Of a DNA stretch of 64,000 nt, positions 12,476 to 22,076 are shown in pieces (positions within the stretch are counted from its first letter, which is position 1; every line of letters begins with the position of its first letter). The position numbers and the translations under genes were made by a program. This DNA is from Megamerina dolium (taxonomy: Eukaryota; Arthropoda; Insecta; Diptera; Megamerinidae), in the NCBI GenBank assembly GCA_963854835.1, contig OY978527.1:25995557-26059556 (forward strand), written 5' to 3'. The notes under the pieces are model-generated. The model made no database searches. It saw nothing but the letters and a program-made list of their open reading frames with translations, and was not told where the DNA came from.

Positions 12476-12972
12476 ACTTAAAAAATTCATTCTGTCTTCA
12501 CTTATTGTATTAAATTAAACTATTGCCAATTGCAATGTCACGGGCTAATAAGAATATACTTCAGACGTCTGCTGTGATAACTAATTTCGCTGTGGTGCCT
12601 AGTATCACCACTGCATCTAATTCTGCTGCCTCGACAAGCTATCAAATGGCAAGTAAATAGACTGAATTTTGTAATTTGTTCTAAAGGAAAGGAATTTAAT
12701 TCATTTTTATATAATAAATATAATATTGAATAAATTTCTAAATTAAAGTAAATTTAAATGAATTTGTAAAAAATTCTCGACTTTTTTAATATCTTAAAAA
12801 ATTCATTCTGTCTTCACTTATTGTATTAAATTAAACCATTGCCAATTGCAATGTCACGGGCTAATAAGAATATACTTCAGACGTCTGCTGTGATAACTAA
12901 TTTCGCTGTGGTGCCTAGTATCACCACTGCCTCTAATTCTGCTGCCTCGACAAGCTATCAAATGGCAAGTAA
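12341..12972 (+). repeat. 316 bp tandem duplication (LTR end, leader and gag start)
   Basis: Positions 12341-12656 and 12657-12972 are two nearly identical copies offset by 316 bp. Each has the end of the LTR, the leader and the first gag codons (ATG at 12535 and 12851). The junction at about 12651-12657 shares the short word AAGTAA with the continuing gag sequence. The first gag start runs into a stop right after the junction, so only the ATG at 12851 leads into gag. Confidence 0.9.
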
Positions 12973-15900
12973 TCCTCTCGCTCCGACAAACTTGCCAGGG
13001 GAACAGGGAGAGCATGACATTAATGATGGAGTTGCACATCAACGTGTTCCTGTAATGCTTCCCAGCAACTTGGATGCTGACATATCTAACGGATTGCATT
13101 CTATATCAGCCAATCACATACTGCTACAGGACAACCAGCCAGCCAGCCCCGCTTACTCAATAAGCTCTGCCACCTCGCAAGGGCTTCGCCGCCGGGCCGA
13201 ACTGTTACAGGAGCAGAGTGAAGTCTTAAGGCAGAGAGAGGCCATACTAAGACAACAGTACAGCTTTCTGGATCGCATCGATGCAATTGGATTCGATGAT
13301 GAACCAGATGAAAGGCAATATACTATGCCTATACTTTCAATATCGATGCAAGATTCAGCGACACATACAACGCAGACAAGGCAGCTGCCTCCGAATTCTG
13401 TTGCACCATTCAATATAGCTCTTTCCAGTGTAAACGTAACTGTTGTTCAGCAGACTCCTCCACAAGACACGGCTCCGTTGAGAACATCAATTGTGGAACA
13501 ACCAGTGAGTGATCTGTCAGCACCTGTTCTCCAATCCTTATTGGACAGAATACAGTCACTCGAGCAGCAATTACAACTTCACTCGACACTGAATAGAGAA
13601 TGTCGTCCGCCACAATCGCAACCAGCGCAAACAACTTTGCCCACAGCCGGCCACGCTAATAGCTTATCCTTTGGTGCTTCGGCTTATCGTCGACTGACTA
13701 GAGATCAAGTTGCTTCTCGCAACAGCCTTGCTAAAGAATTGCCCAAATATGACGTCAGCCAAGCGAGTGGCCGTTGTTTTATGCTGCTTATATCCAATCG
13801 ACAGAGGTTTGTGGATTTTCTGATGAAGATAATCTGCTAAGACTACGGCAAGCATTGGAAGGTCCAGCGCGCAATGCAGTTAAAAATCTATTGCTGCACT
13901 CTTCATGCGTGCACCAAATTATTTCTACCCTTCAAATGCGATTTGGACGACCGGAATTGATCATCAGCGTTCTACAGCGACAAATTTGTGAGCTGTCGTC
14001 ACCGTCAGAGAGCCAGCTAGAATCAATTGTGGACTTTGCCGTAGAAGTGCAAAACATCTGTGCAACGATGTCGGTGTCAGGCCTGAGTAGCCATTTGAAC
14101 AATCCCGAATTTGAACAGAGGCTGGTTTCGAAATTGCCTGGGCTTCTACCAGCATATTGGGGAATGCATAAACGAAGCTTGGCGGCCTGTAATTTACAAC
14201 ATTTCAGCGATTGGCTTTTCCAGCTAGCACAAGGTGCGAATTGCGTTATCGTGCCAAAGGAGTCGCCACGGGTCCGCAAACGAGGCGCTATCAATCATCA
14301 CTTTGATTCGGTAAGAGGTATCGTTTGCGAAGCAAATTGCAGTGATATCTCTAATTGTACCTCCTTTAAGGTAATGCCGCGTAGTCAGAAGTGGCAGATA
14401 ATCCGCAAACTAAAATTATGCCACCGATGCTTGATGAAGCACTCTACAAATTGCTGTAAATCGACATGCAACGTTAATGGTTACATTCGCACTCATCATC
14501 CTTTATTACACAACTCAGAGTTAGTTGGTACTGATGCTGTGAACGCGTCAAAAAAGCTCAAATCGGGTGCCAGTGCGCGGCATGCCAATGTTAATATGCA
14601 TAATTCTAGCGGTAGAAGCACGCTGTTTGGAATACTTCCTGTAGTTCTACACTCGGGTAGTCGTAGAGTGTCAACTTATGCTTTTATAGATGATGGCTCG
14701 TCCCTTACACTCATTGACGAAGAGCTCTTGGAAAAACTAAACGTAACAGGTACACCACAACCACTCTGTATACGTTGGACTGGTGATATACACCGGTATG
14801 AAGACGAGTCTGTTGTGGTTGACCTAGCCATATCACCTAAGAATAGCAATAGGAAATTCGCGCTTAAAGGCGTTCGCTCAATTAAAAAACTCGACTTGCC
14901 TATTCAATCGCTTAACGCTGCCAAACTGCAGTCAGATTTCAAATACTTGAAAGGTTTGCCATTGCAGTCCTATAAAAACGCTGCACCAAAACTGCTGATT
15001 GGGTTAAATAACGCTGCGCTTGGATCTCCTATAAAATCTTTATATGCAGGCGAAAATGAACCAATAGCAGAAAAGTCTAAACTCGGATGGACATTGAAAG
15101 GACTGACACCTGAAATTGGTGTTAATACTGTTCACCGCGTTTATCACATTTGTAACTGCTCTGTCCTAGCAGAGCTGCTTCAAATAACTAAAGCGTATAT
15201 TTGCCTCGATACTTTAGACATGTCAGCCAAACCAGCTGCTTTAATGTCTAAAGAGGATGAGATCGCTTTGGAGCAGCTTCAACAACACACCGTACGAGTC
15301 GGTAATCGTTTCGAGACCAGCCTATTATGGAAACATCCTGATATTCAGCTCCCCGATAGCCTTCCACTGGCCTTATTTCGGGCGCAATGTCTTCGAAGGA
15401 AGATGCAACGTGACCATAACTTGGCTGAAATACTTCAACAAAAAATTGATGATTATGTTCAAAAGGGGTACGCCCGACGCTTATCACCACTCGATGCTGC
15501 CGTTGAAAGATACTGGTATTTGCCGATTTTTGCAGTAACCCACCCCAACAAACCAGGGAAGGTTCGAATAGTCTGGGATGCAGCCGCGAAAGTTAATGGT
15601 GTGTCTTTGAACAGCATGTTGCTCAAAGGTCCAGACCTAACGACTCCTCTACTTTCGGTGCTATTTAAATTTCGACAGAGGCGATTTGCCATCACGGCCG
15701 ATATTGCTGAAATGTTTCACCAGGTACGAATTCGGCAAGAAGACCAAAATTTCTTACGTTTCCTTTGGTATGAACCAAACGCCAATGAGCCTACTACACT
15801 TGTGATGACAGTAATGACCTTTGGGGCCACATGTTCACCCAGCTGCGCTCAATATATCAAAAATAAAAATGCAGCAAAGTTTCGTGAGGATTTCACTTGT

Positions 15901-16311
15901 GCTTCACAGTGTATTATCGAAAATCATTATGTTGACGATATGCTGGTGAGTATGGATACGGAAGAAGAGGCTATTAAGTTAGCAGAAGATGTGCGTCACG
16001 TTCATGCAATGGGAGGCTTTCATGTAAGAAACTTTTTGTCAAATTCGAGCCGAGTATTAGCCACCCTACATGGAAATTCAACTAATGCACTATGTCTCGA
16101 TCTTGAAAAAGAGTTACCTACGGAGAAAGTGTTAGGCATGTGGTGGATTACCGCCAGTGACCATTTCGCATTTCGTGTATCCGCCAAGTATAGGAATTCT
16201 GAAGTCTTGAGCTTAGTTATGACCATATACGACCCTATTGGGCTGATCGGTTTCTATGTGGTGTACGCCAAAGTTATTTTGCAAGAGATATGGAGAAGTG
16301 GGTGTGACTAG
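12851..16311 (+). pseudogene. BEL element 1 gag-protease-reverse transcriptase polyprotein
   Basis: Gag opens at 12851 and includes a Gln/Glu-rich coiled-coil-like stretch around 13200-13260. Near 13760 the frame shifts from gag to the main frame, which then runs open to 16311. In that frame come a DUF1759-like gag part, a Cys/His cluster (CHRCLMKHSTNCC, about 14420-14455), an aspartic protease (FIDDGSS, about 14680) and a BEL-type reverse transcriptase with GKVRIVWDAA, ITADIAEMFHQV and the catalytic YVDD at 15928-15939. The family copies element RNA in cytoplasmic particles. The early stop at 16309-16311 separates RT from RNase H, unlike an intact single-frame BEL polyprotein. Confidence 0.85.
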
Positions 16312-16403
16312 GACGACCCAATTCCAGATGATCAATTTTCCAAGCCATCTCAGGGCTTAAACTTATTCCGAAAATAGAAAAGCTGAGAATTCCACGCTGC
16401 TAT

Positions 16404-16931
16404 ATGGGAACCGGTTTCGGCGGAAACCCTCAAATAGAATTGCACACATTTGTTGACGCAAGTGAAAGTAGCTATGCCGCAGTGTGCTACCTTCGATACT
16501 CACACGATGGCGCAATTAACTGCACGATGATCACCAGCAAAACAAGAGTAGCCCCACTCAAGTTAATATCCATACCTCGTCTGGAACTGAAAGCGGCACT
16601 TTTGGGAGCTCGCCTGGCTAAACATGTCATCGAATCGCATTTCATCCGTATTGACAGTCGCGTATTCTGGTCAGACTCACAAACAGTATTAGCCTGGCTG
16701 CATGCAAATCACCGCCGGTACATGCAATTTGTGGCTTTCCGAGTCAGTGAGATTTCGGAAATGACCGACGTCAAGGAATGGCACTGGGTTCCAACTGCAG
16801 CTAATGTCGCTGATGAAGCCACCAAATGGCATGGTGAACCAGACCTTTCTAACAACAGCCGATGGTTTAGTGGGCCATCCTTTTTGTACCTTCCGCGACG
16901 CGAAAGGTACAAAAAGGTATTAAGCCAATAG
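16404..16931 (+). pseudogene. BEL element 1 RNase H segment
   Basis: A BEL-type RNase H block with FVDASESSY, the VAPLK and IPRLEL motifs, FWSDSQTVLAWL and a VPTAANVADEATK end. It continues the broken polyprotein. It degrades RNA of the RNA-DNA hybrid in working relatives. The frame stops at 16931, where the integrase should follow but has been lost. Confidence 0.8.
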
Positions 16932-16957
16932 CAGAGCCAGTAACTGAGGGTGTTTTA

Positions 16958-17290
16958 ATGCGTCGTAACTGGCGAACATCGCAGCAACTCGCAGACGCCT
17001 TCTGGAAACGTTGGGTTGCCGAGTATCTGCCTACTATCACCAGGAGAACAAAATAGTTTGCGGATGTCAAGCCCATAGAAGTCGGTGATATTGCATACAT
17101 AGTTGATCCCAATAACCCAAGAAACTGCTGGCCTAAAGGCAAGGTGATCGACGTACGAAAGAGTGCCGATGGAAGAGTTAGAAGCGCTATGCTCAAGACA
17201 ACTTGTGGCATCTATGAGAGACCCGCTGCCAAAATAGCAGTTCTGGATCTGAAGAGCTCGGTACATCCTGATCGACAGCATATACCAGGG
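16958..17290 (+). pseudogene. BEL element 1 integrase C-terminal remnant (DUF5641-like)
   Basis: The translation shows RRNWRTSQQLADAFWKRW, an in-frame stop, then VGDIAYIVDPNNPRN and a WPKGKVIDV motif. These belong to the DUF5641-type C-terminal region that follows the integrase core in BEL elements. The zinc-binding and D,D,E core parts are absent between 16931 and 16958, so an internal deletion removed them. The polypurine tract and 3' LTR follow directly. Confidence 0.8.
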
Positions 17291-17294
17291 GGAG
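17287..17294 (+). promoter_or_regulatory. Polypurine tract of BEL element 1
   Basis: AGGGGGAG immediately before the TGTTACG start of the 3' LTR; the normal primer site for plus-strand DNA synthesis. Confidence 0.75.
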
Positions 17295-17622
17295 TGTTAC
17301 GAACGATCTGGCAGCGCAGTTGACGTAAGTCCAACGTAACAATTGGTATGCGTGGTGAATGCTGATTGGTCAAAAAGTGAAAAGGGGAGCAGTAATTCGA
17401 CGAACAGTAATTCGATCAAGCGACGGCAGCATGAATGACACGAGGCAGAAGAACACCGAAGGCAGAGTGGAATAGACTGAATTTTTTAATTTGTTCTAAA
17501 GGAAAGGAATTTAATTCATTTTTATATAATTAATATAATATTGAATAAATTTCTAATTAAAATAAATTTAAATGAATTAAATGTCATTTGAAAATTGTAA
17601 AAAATTCTCGACTTTTTTAATA
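17295..17622 (+). repeat. 3' LTR of BEL element 1
   Basis: 328 bp from TGTTACG to TTTTTTAATA. Homology with the 5' LTR ends exactly where the LOA coding frame resumes. Confidence 0.9.
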
Positions 17623-17623
17623 C

Positions 17624-17752
17624 CCCGCTTTATGCAAAAATCGAAAAAAATTCCTAGGGCACTACTATTTGAGTGACCTAGCCCAACTATCCCAGATTGA
17701 TATTCTCAATCTACTAAAATTCATTCAGCGTTCCGGTTGGTTCAGCGAGTAG
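17624..17752 (+). pseudogene. LOA LINE ORF2 C-terminal end, beyond the BEL insertion
   Basis: 42 codons run open to TAG at 17750-17752. The peptide has a Cys start (CKNRKKFLG), a hydrophobic helix (LSQIDILNLLKF) and a final GWF, the usual ending of LOA/R1-type ORF2 proteins. It lies directly after the BEL 3' LTR, which proves that the BEL element interrupts the LINE. Confidence 0.8.
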
Positions 17753-17815
17753 CTAGGTATCACAACGGGCCTAATTCTCGCCTATGGGCGGCCGCTCTAA
17801 CCTAACCTAACCTAT
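17753..17815 (+). other. LOA LINE 3' UTR and CTAAC-repeat tail
   Basis: A short 3' UTR beginning CTAGGTATCACAACGGGCCT and ending in three repeats of CTAAC/CCTAA type. The word GGTATCACAA-GGGCCT and the tail are shared with the SINEs of this window. Confidence 0.75.
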
Positions 17816-17950
17816 CCAAAATTTGGCTTTGTGAAAATCTGGTCGATGATGGATTTATAAGCCGTACTGCTAAGGTCCAATGAGGTTGTTAAACATATGC
17901 TTCAATCTTTCACATAGTACGCATGATAGACCTTGTATTCGACGAAAAGT
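17816..17950 (-). repeat. Decayed RTE LINE fragment (RT region)
   Basis: Aligns with 55215-55360 (minus) and so with the reverse complement of the RTE RT region near 52560-52710; shared word AAAATCTGGTCGATG. No open frame remains. Confidence 0.7.
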
Positions 17951-18067
17951 AGCTCGCACAAATTGTACTGTTTTATGTCATATGTATCGGTAAAGCACAT
18001 TAATATCTAATGACTATACTAATTCAATTATACCGAGCAAGTGGAAGAAACCAATGTAGACGATCCG

Positions 18068-18165
18068 ATATCATATTCTGAAACCAGTAGTGATCGTCAA
18101 TATTTAGAGGAAGACGAAGCATTCAGTGGAATTTCTGACTGGCGCCAGCTACCGATATAACACGT
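18068..18165 (+). repeat. RTE LINE 3' end fragment
   Basis: GGAATTTCTGACTGGCGCCA matches the 3' coding end of the RTE at about 53744, with a deletion upstream. Confidence 0.65.
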
Positions 18166-18189
18166 CTTGCTAATTTGATCATAAAGAGG

Positions 18190-18320
18190 CAATGGTAAAG
18201 CGAATGTAGTCGAGTCGGTGTCCCAGTCCAAAGCCTCTGGTGAAGGCCAATATTTATAGGAAGACCAAGCATTCATAGGAATTCCTAACTGGCGCAGTGA
18301 GCGAATTATTAAATAAGTAA
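18190..18320 (+). repeat. Second RTE LINE 3' end fragment
   Basis: A diverged partial repeat of the 18068-18165 piece (GGAATTCCTAACTGGCG) followed by an AATAAGTAAGT tail like the RTE 3' terminus at 53838-53852. Confidence 0.6.
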
Positions 18321-18330
18321 GTGCTTTATT

Positions 18331-18400
18331 CTAATACTGTCCAGAATTTAACATGCGCAATAATATTAGAAGAGAAGCTCGGCCAAAAGGTTCTTCGGAG
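18331..18400 (+). repeat. SINE body fragment
   Basis: Matches the SINE body just before the tail: TCTAATACTGTCCA..., AGAAGAGAAGCTCGGCC. Head and tail are missing. Confidence 0.65.
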
Positions 18401-19080
18401 CCTATAAGTGCCACACACATATATGTGTTTGTGATCACTGAGATGAAATCCGGGGTTGGTTTCATTCGGTGAAATCGCAATTTCCCCAAACCTCGAAAAA
18501 ATTTATGAAATTGTAAACATTAAAGAAATTATCCAGAATCGCACCTAAAAAGGTAAAATCTATATACTGACTCATATTGTGTTTTTCTATTTAACATTCT
18601 CTTCGAATATACCTATCCACTACCCCTACACCTTAGGGGAACCAGACTACAAAATTTGCATTTTATAAATTTCGCACCCACCGCTCCCAGAATCCCAATA
18701 GAGCGGCAAATTTACGTCCGACACCGATTCATGTTTAATACTTCTTTTGATATTTTCCCTGAACCTACGTACTCTCGACCTTTTCTCCTTATGATGACTG
18801 CACTACAAAATAAACTTAAGAGCACCTGAAAATCGTCAAATATCCCTATTATTACCCTGCAATGGAGTGCATATAGAGTAGTGGGATGTCTAATCGATCG
18901 CTGTTAATATTTCTTGCCCAATATTTATCCAAATATTCTTACACCTTATATCCACCAGTAAAATCGAAAACAACTATTTTTGTCCCTAAGTAGTGTGTAA
19001 GATTTCTTTTTTTTTACAATTGTTCTTTAGTTTCTTGATGTACTTCAGTATGTATTCTTGTTGTACAGTATTGTTTCTTA
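18401..19080. other. Non-coding stretch
   Basis: No gene or repeat family recognised. Confidence 0.5.

Positions 19081-19111
<31 letters not shown>
19081..19111. repeat. (AAT)n microsatellite
   Basis: About ten AAT units. Confidence 0.95.
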
Positions 19112-19112
<1 letters not shown>

Positions 19113-19396
19113 CGCTGTAATATTAATAAATTTCAATATTAGCGCTTGGGCCAAGCAAGGTCCAACTGCAGCGCCATTAGATACCTTATTTTGCAACCCA
19201 GAGCGAAATAAAGTAAACTTAACTCTGGGTGTAGTAAAATTTTGAACAACTTCATGTCACGCATTATTCTAGTAATCTGAGACAGATGCGATAGCAGTTC
19301 ACATAATACACGTCGCCTCTTCCGCTGTCCAAACACCCTTTATGGACACAGCCAATTGAAGCGGGTCGTTTCCTTCGACACAAATTATAAAAAGAT
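19112..19396. other. Unassigned stretch with a minus-strand frame
   Basis: A 65-codon minus-strand frame (19139-19336) has the composition of a decayed coding region ([16 protein letters not shown] in a neighbouring frame), but I recognise no domain. It may be a TE remnant. Confidence 0.3.
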
Positions 19397-19434
19397 AGTC
19401 GGCTGGAGCCGACCAAATTATACCCTGAATATGT

Positions 19435-19440
<6 letters not shown>
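19397..19440 (-). repeat. 3' end fragment of the 297 bp-unit element
   Basis: Reverse complement of the 6564-6600 end: AGTCGGCTGGAGCCGACC then a TATACCCTG word, running straight into (AT)n. Confidence 0.8.

Positions 19441-19521
<81 letters not shown>
19437..19521. repeat. (AT)n microsatellite
   Basis: About 85 bp of AT dinucleotide followed by CATA variants to about 19545. Confidence 0.95.
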
Positions 19522-19527
<6 letters not shown>

Positions 19528-19564
19528 CATACATACATATATACAAAATAAATATATATGTGGC

Positions 19565-20187
<623 letters not shown>

Positions 20188-20189
20188 AT

Positions 20190-21497
20190 TGTTATCCGTT
20201 TCGCGGTTTTAAAAGTATAGGGCTAGAATTCGACATCTGTCAAACTGAGTTGTTAAAACAATTTCTTTCTTTTTCAGTTCAAAGTCTGACATTTGCGAAA
20301 ATGGATCGCTTAACTATCGCGCAACGCATTAAAATTGTAAAAACCTACTACAAAAATGGTGATTCTGCCACAGCCACATATCTTGCTTTAAGAGGAGATT
20401 ATGGTTTACATAATCGTCCAACTACGCAAGCAATTGACAAAATTGTGAAGAAATATGAAGATATTAGATCGGTTACAGATATTGTAAGGCCTGTGCATCA
20501 TCGTTTCGCTCGTACCACCGAAAATATCGGTGCTGTAAGTGAAAGTGTTGCCAAAGACCCGAATGTGTCGATTCCTCGTCGTTCTCAGGAATTAGGACTG
20601 TCTTACGGCACATTATGGCGTATTTTGCATTTGGATCTACACCTACATCCATATAAAATCCAGCTCACACAACAACTGAAGCCAGCTGACCATTCACAAC
20701 GTCGCAGATACGTCGAATGGGTGCTTGAACAACAGGCGGTGGACGGCGATTTTTCGAACAAAATTTTCTTCAGCGACGAAGCACATTTCTCACTCGGTGG
20801 GTATGTTAACAAACAAAATTGTCGTATTTGGGGTTCTGAGAATCCTCAAGTAATTGAAGAGAGGCCACCACATCCACAAAAAGTCACTGCTTGGTGCGCT
20901 CTTTGGTCCGGAGGTGTGATTGGACCTTACTTCTTCGAAAACGACGATGGAACGTCTGTCACCGTCAATTCGGAGCGTTATGGTCATATGATAACTGACT
21001 TTGTTGCCTGTTATTGAAGAATACGACTTAGAGAATATGTGGTTTCAACAAGACGTTGCCACATGCCACACAACTCGTGCGAATATGGCTTTATTGCAAG
21101 AGAAATTTTCTGGCCGAGTAATTTCTCGTCGTGGCGATATCAAGTGGCCACCAAGATCATGCAATTTGACACCGCTTGACTTTTTTTTGTGGGGTTACGC
21201 GAAAGACCGTGTTTATGCAGATAAACCTTTAACTCTTGAGCACCTAAAAACCAACATTCGTTACGTTATGGCTGAGATACCGCCCAATATGTGTCAAAAA
21301 GTGGTCGAAAATTACCTCAAAAGAATCGATGCTTGCAACAATTCGCGTGGTGGTCATTTAAATGATGTAAAATGATGTAGTATTTCACACATAATGTCAA
21401 CGTTCAAACTTTATAATAAAAAAGAAATATCATGATAAAAAATATTTTATATGTGTTTTATTTACATTTACTTTTGAAACCGCAAAATGGATAACCC
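20190..21497 (+). mobile_element. Mariner-family DNA transposon, rosa-like (DD41D), copy 1
   Basis: The terminal inverted repeats are GTTATCCGTTTCGCGGTTTT at the left (20191) and, read from the right end (21497), GGGTTATCCATTTTGCGGTT. The element sits between two AT-rich tracts; TA duplication cannot be scored there. It encodes a single broken transposase. A second copy is at 60325-61590. Confidence 0.85.
20301..21375 (+). pseudogene. Rosa-like mariner transposase, copy 1, one frameshift
   Basis: Begins at the ATG at 20301 ([10 protein letters not shown]) and runs to about 21000, where the frame moves to the one ending at 21375. N-terminal helix-turn-helix region; catalytic block with FSDEAHF (D159), then WFQQD and CDLTPLD-like CNLTPLD. 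Between the second D and the D of LTPLD I count 41 residues, the spacing known for the DD41D rosa group first found in tephritid flies. The enzyme would cut and paste the element at TA sites. Besides the frameshift, a Gly-to-Val change after the second Asp is seen relative to copy 2. It is inactive. Confidence 0.85.
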
Positions 21498-21508
21498 TAT
21501 ATATATAT

Positions 21509-21944
21509 TGTTACGTTTTTATTCTGTGAACGTTTAATTCTATTTGAATTACCTTGTTCGATCACTGGATTCTGTTAATGATAACTGTACACTTATTTTA
21601 TACAACTATATACAGCAACAATTTATTTAATAATCTCTATTTACAATCAACTCTGTTTACAATCAACTATTTACTATAACACTTAAATGTACTTGCAACT
21701 TTTGCCTCAGTATCAATGTTTTCGCAATCACGTTCGGAATTAGATTGATTTTCCTTCTCAACACTGGCTCTATTTATACTCTGTTGGCAACACCCCAGAA
21801 TCTTCCTTTATCGAGATTCTTCTCTTCCTTTCTGGTTGGCTTGTTCTGGTTATCGTTTATTTCTTTTTGTTGACATTCGTTTCGATGCTGCCAATAGTGT
21901 CAGTCACAATAGTGATGAGTAACCAACTATCGATACTCGTTACA
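21509..21944 (-). repeat. 3' LTR of the Gypsy element
   Basis: 436 bp, TGTTACG to CGTTACA on the plus strand, same length as the other LTR. Confidence 0.95.
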
Positions 21945-21957
21945 CTGCCCTCCTCTT
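21945..21957 (-). promoter_or_regulatory. Polypurine tract of the Gypsy element
   Basis: AAGAGGAGGGCAG on the minus strand, directly beside the 3' LTR. Confidence 0.85.
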
Positions 21958-22076
21958 AACCTTGTTCGTCCCGAACAAGTTTTTATTCTTCCCCTCGATA
22001 TGGCGCAAGTCGCTCCAAGTGCACTACTTTAAACTTTGCTCTTTTATTCCAGGCACGTTGAATACGATACACTACG

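Larger units (their letters stand above)
12210..17622 (+). mobile_element. BEL/Pao LTR retrotransposon (element 1), defective
   Basis: A partial 5' LTR (12210-12475) and a fuller 3' LTR (17295-17622) flank a gag-protease-RT-RNase H region of BEL type. Breaks are a missing LTR head, a 316 bp tandem duplication of the leader and gag start, a frameshift near 13760, a stop at 16309-16311, and loss of most of the integrase. It sits inside ORF2 of the LOA LINE. With part of its 5' LTR and its integrase core gone it cannot move by itself. Confidence 0.9.
7380..17815 (+). mobile_element. LOA-type non-LTR retrotransposon, split by a BEL/Pao insertion
   Basis: The element runs from a GC-richer 5' leader (approximate start 7380) through ORF1 and ORF2 to 12209, is interrupted by a BEL/Pao element (12210-17622), and resumes at 17623 with the ORF2 C-terminus and a 3' tail of CTAAC-type repeats. 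ORF2 order is endonuclease, reverse transcriptase, RNase H and a C-terminal Cys-containing segment. An RNase H domain after the RT together with a DUF4780-like ORF1 suggests the LOA clade rather than jockey; clade naming is from recall. Both ORFs are broken, so this copy is dead. Confidence 0.8.

Noticed and set aside
21958..22076. Envelope gene in the Gypsy element
   Set aside because: Only about 120 bp lie between the pol stop and the polypurine tract, so there is no room for env.
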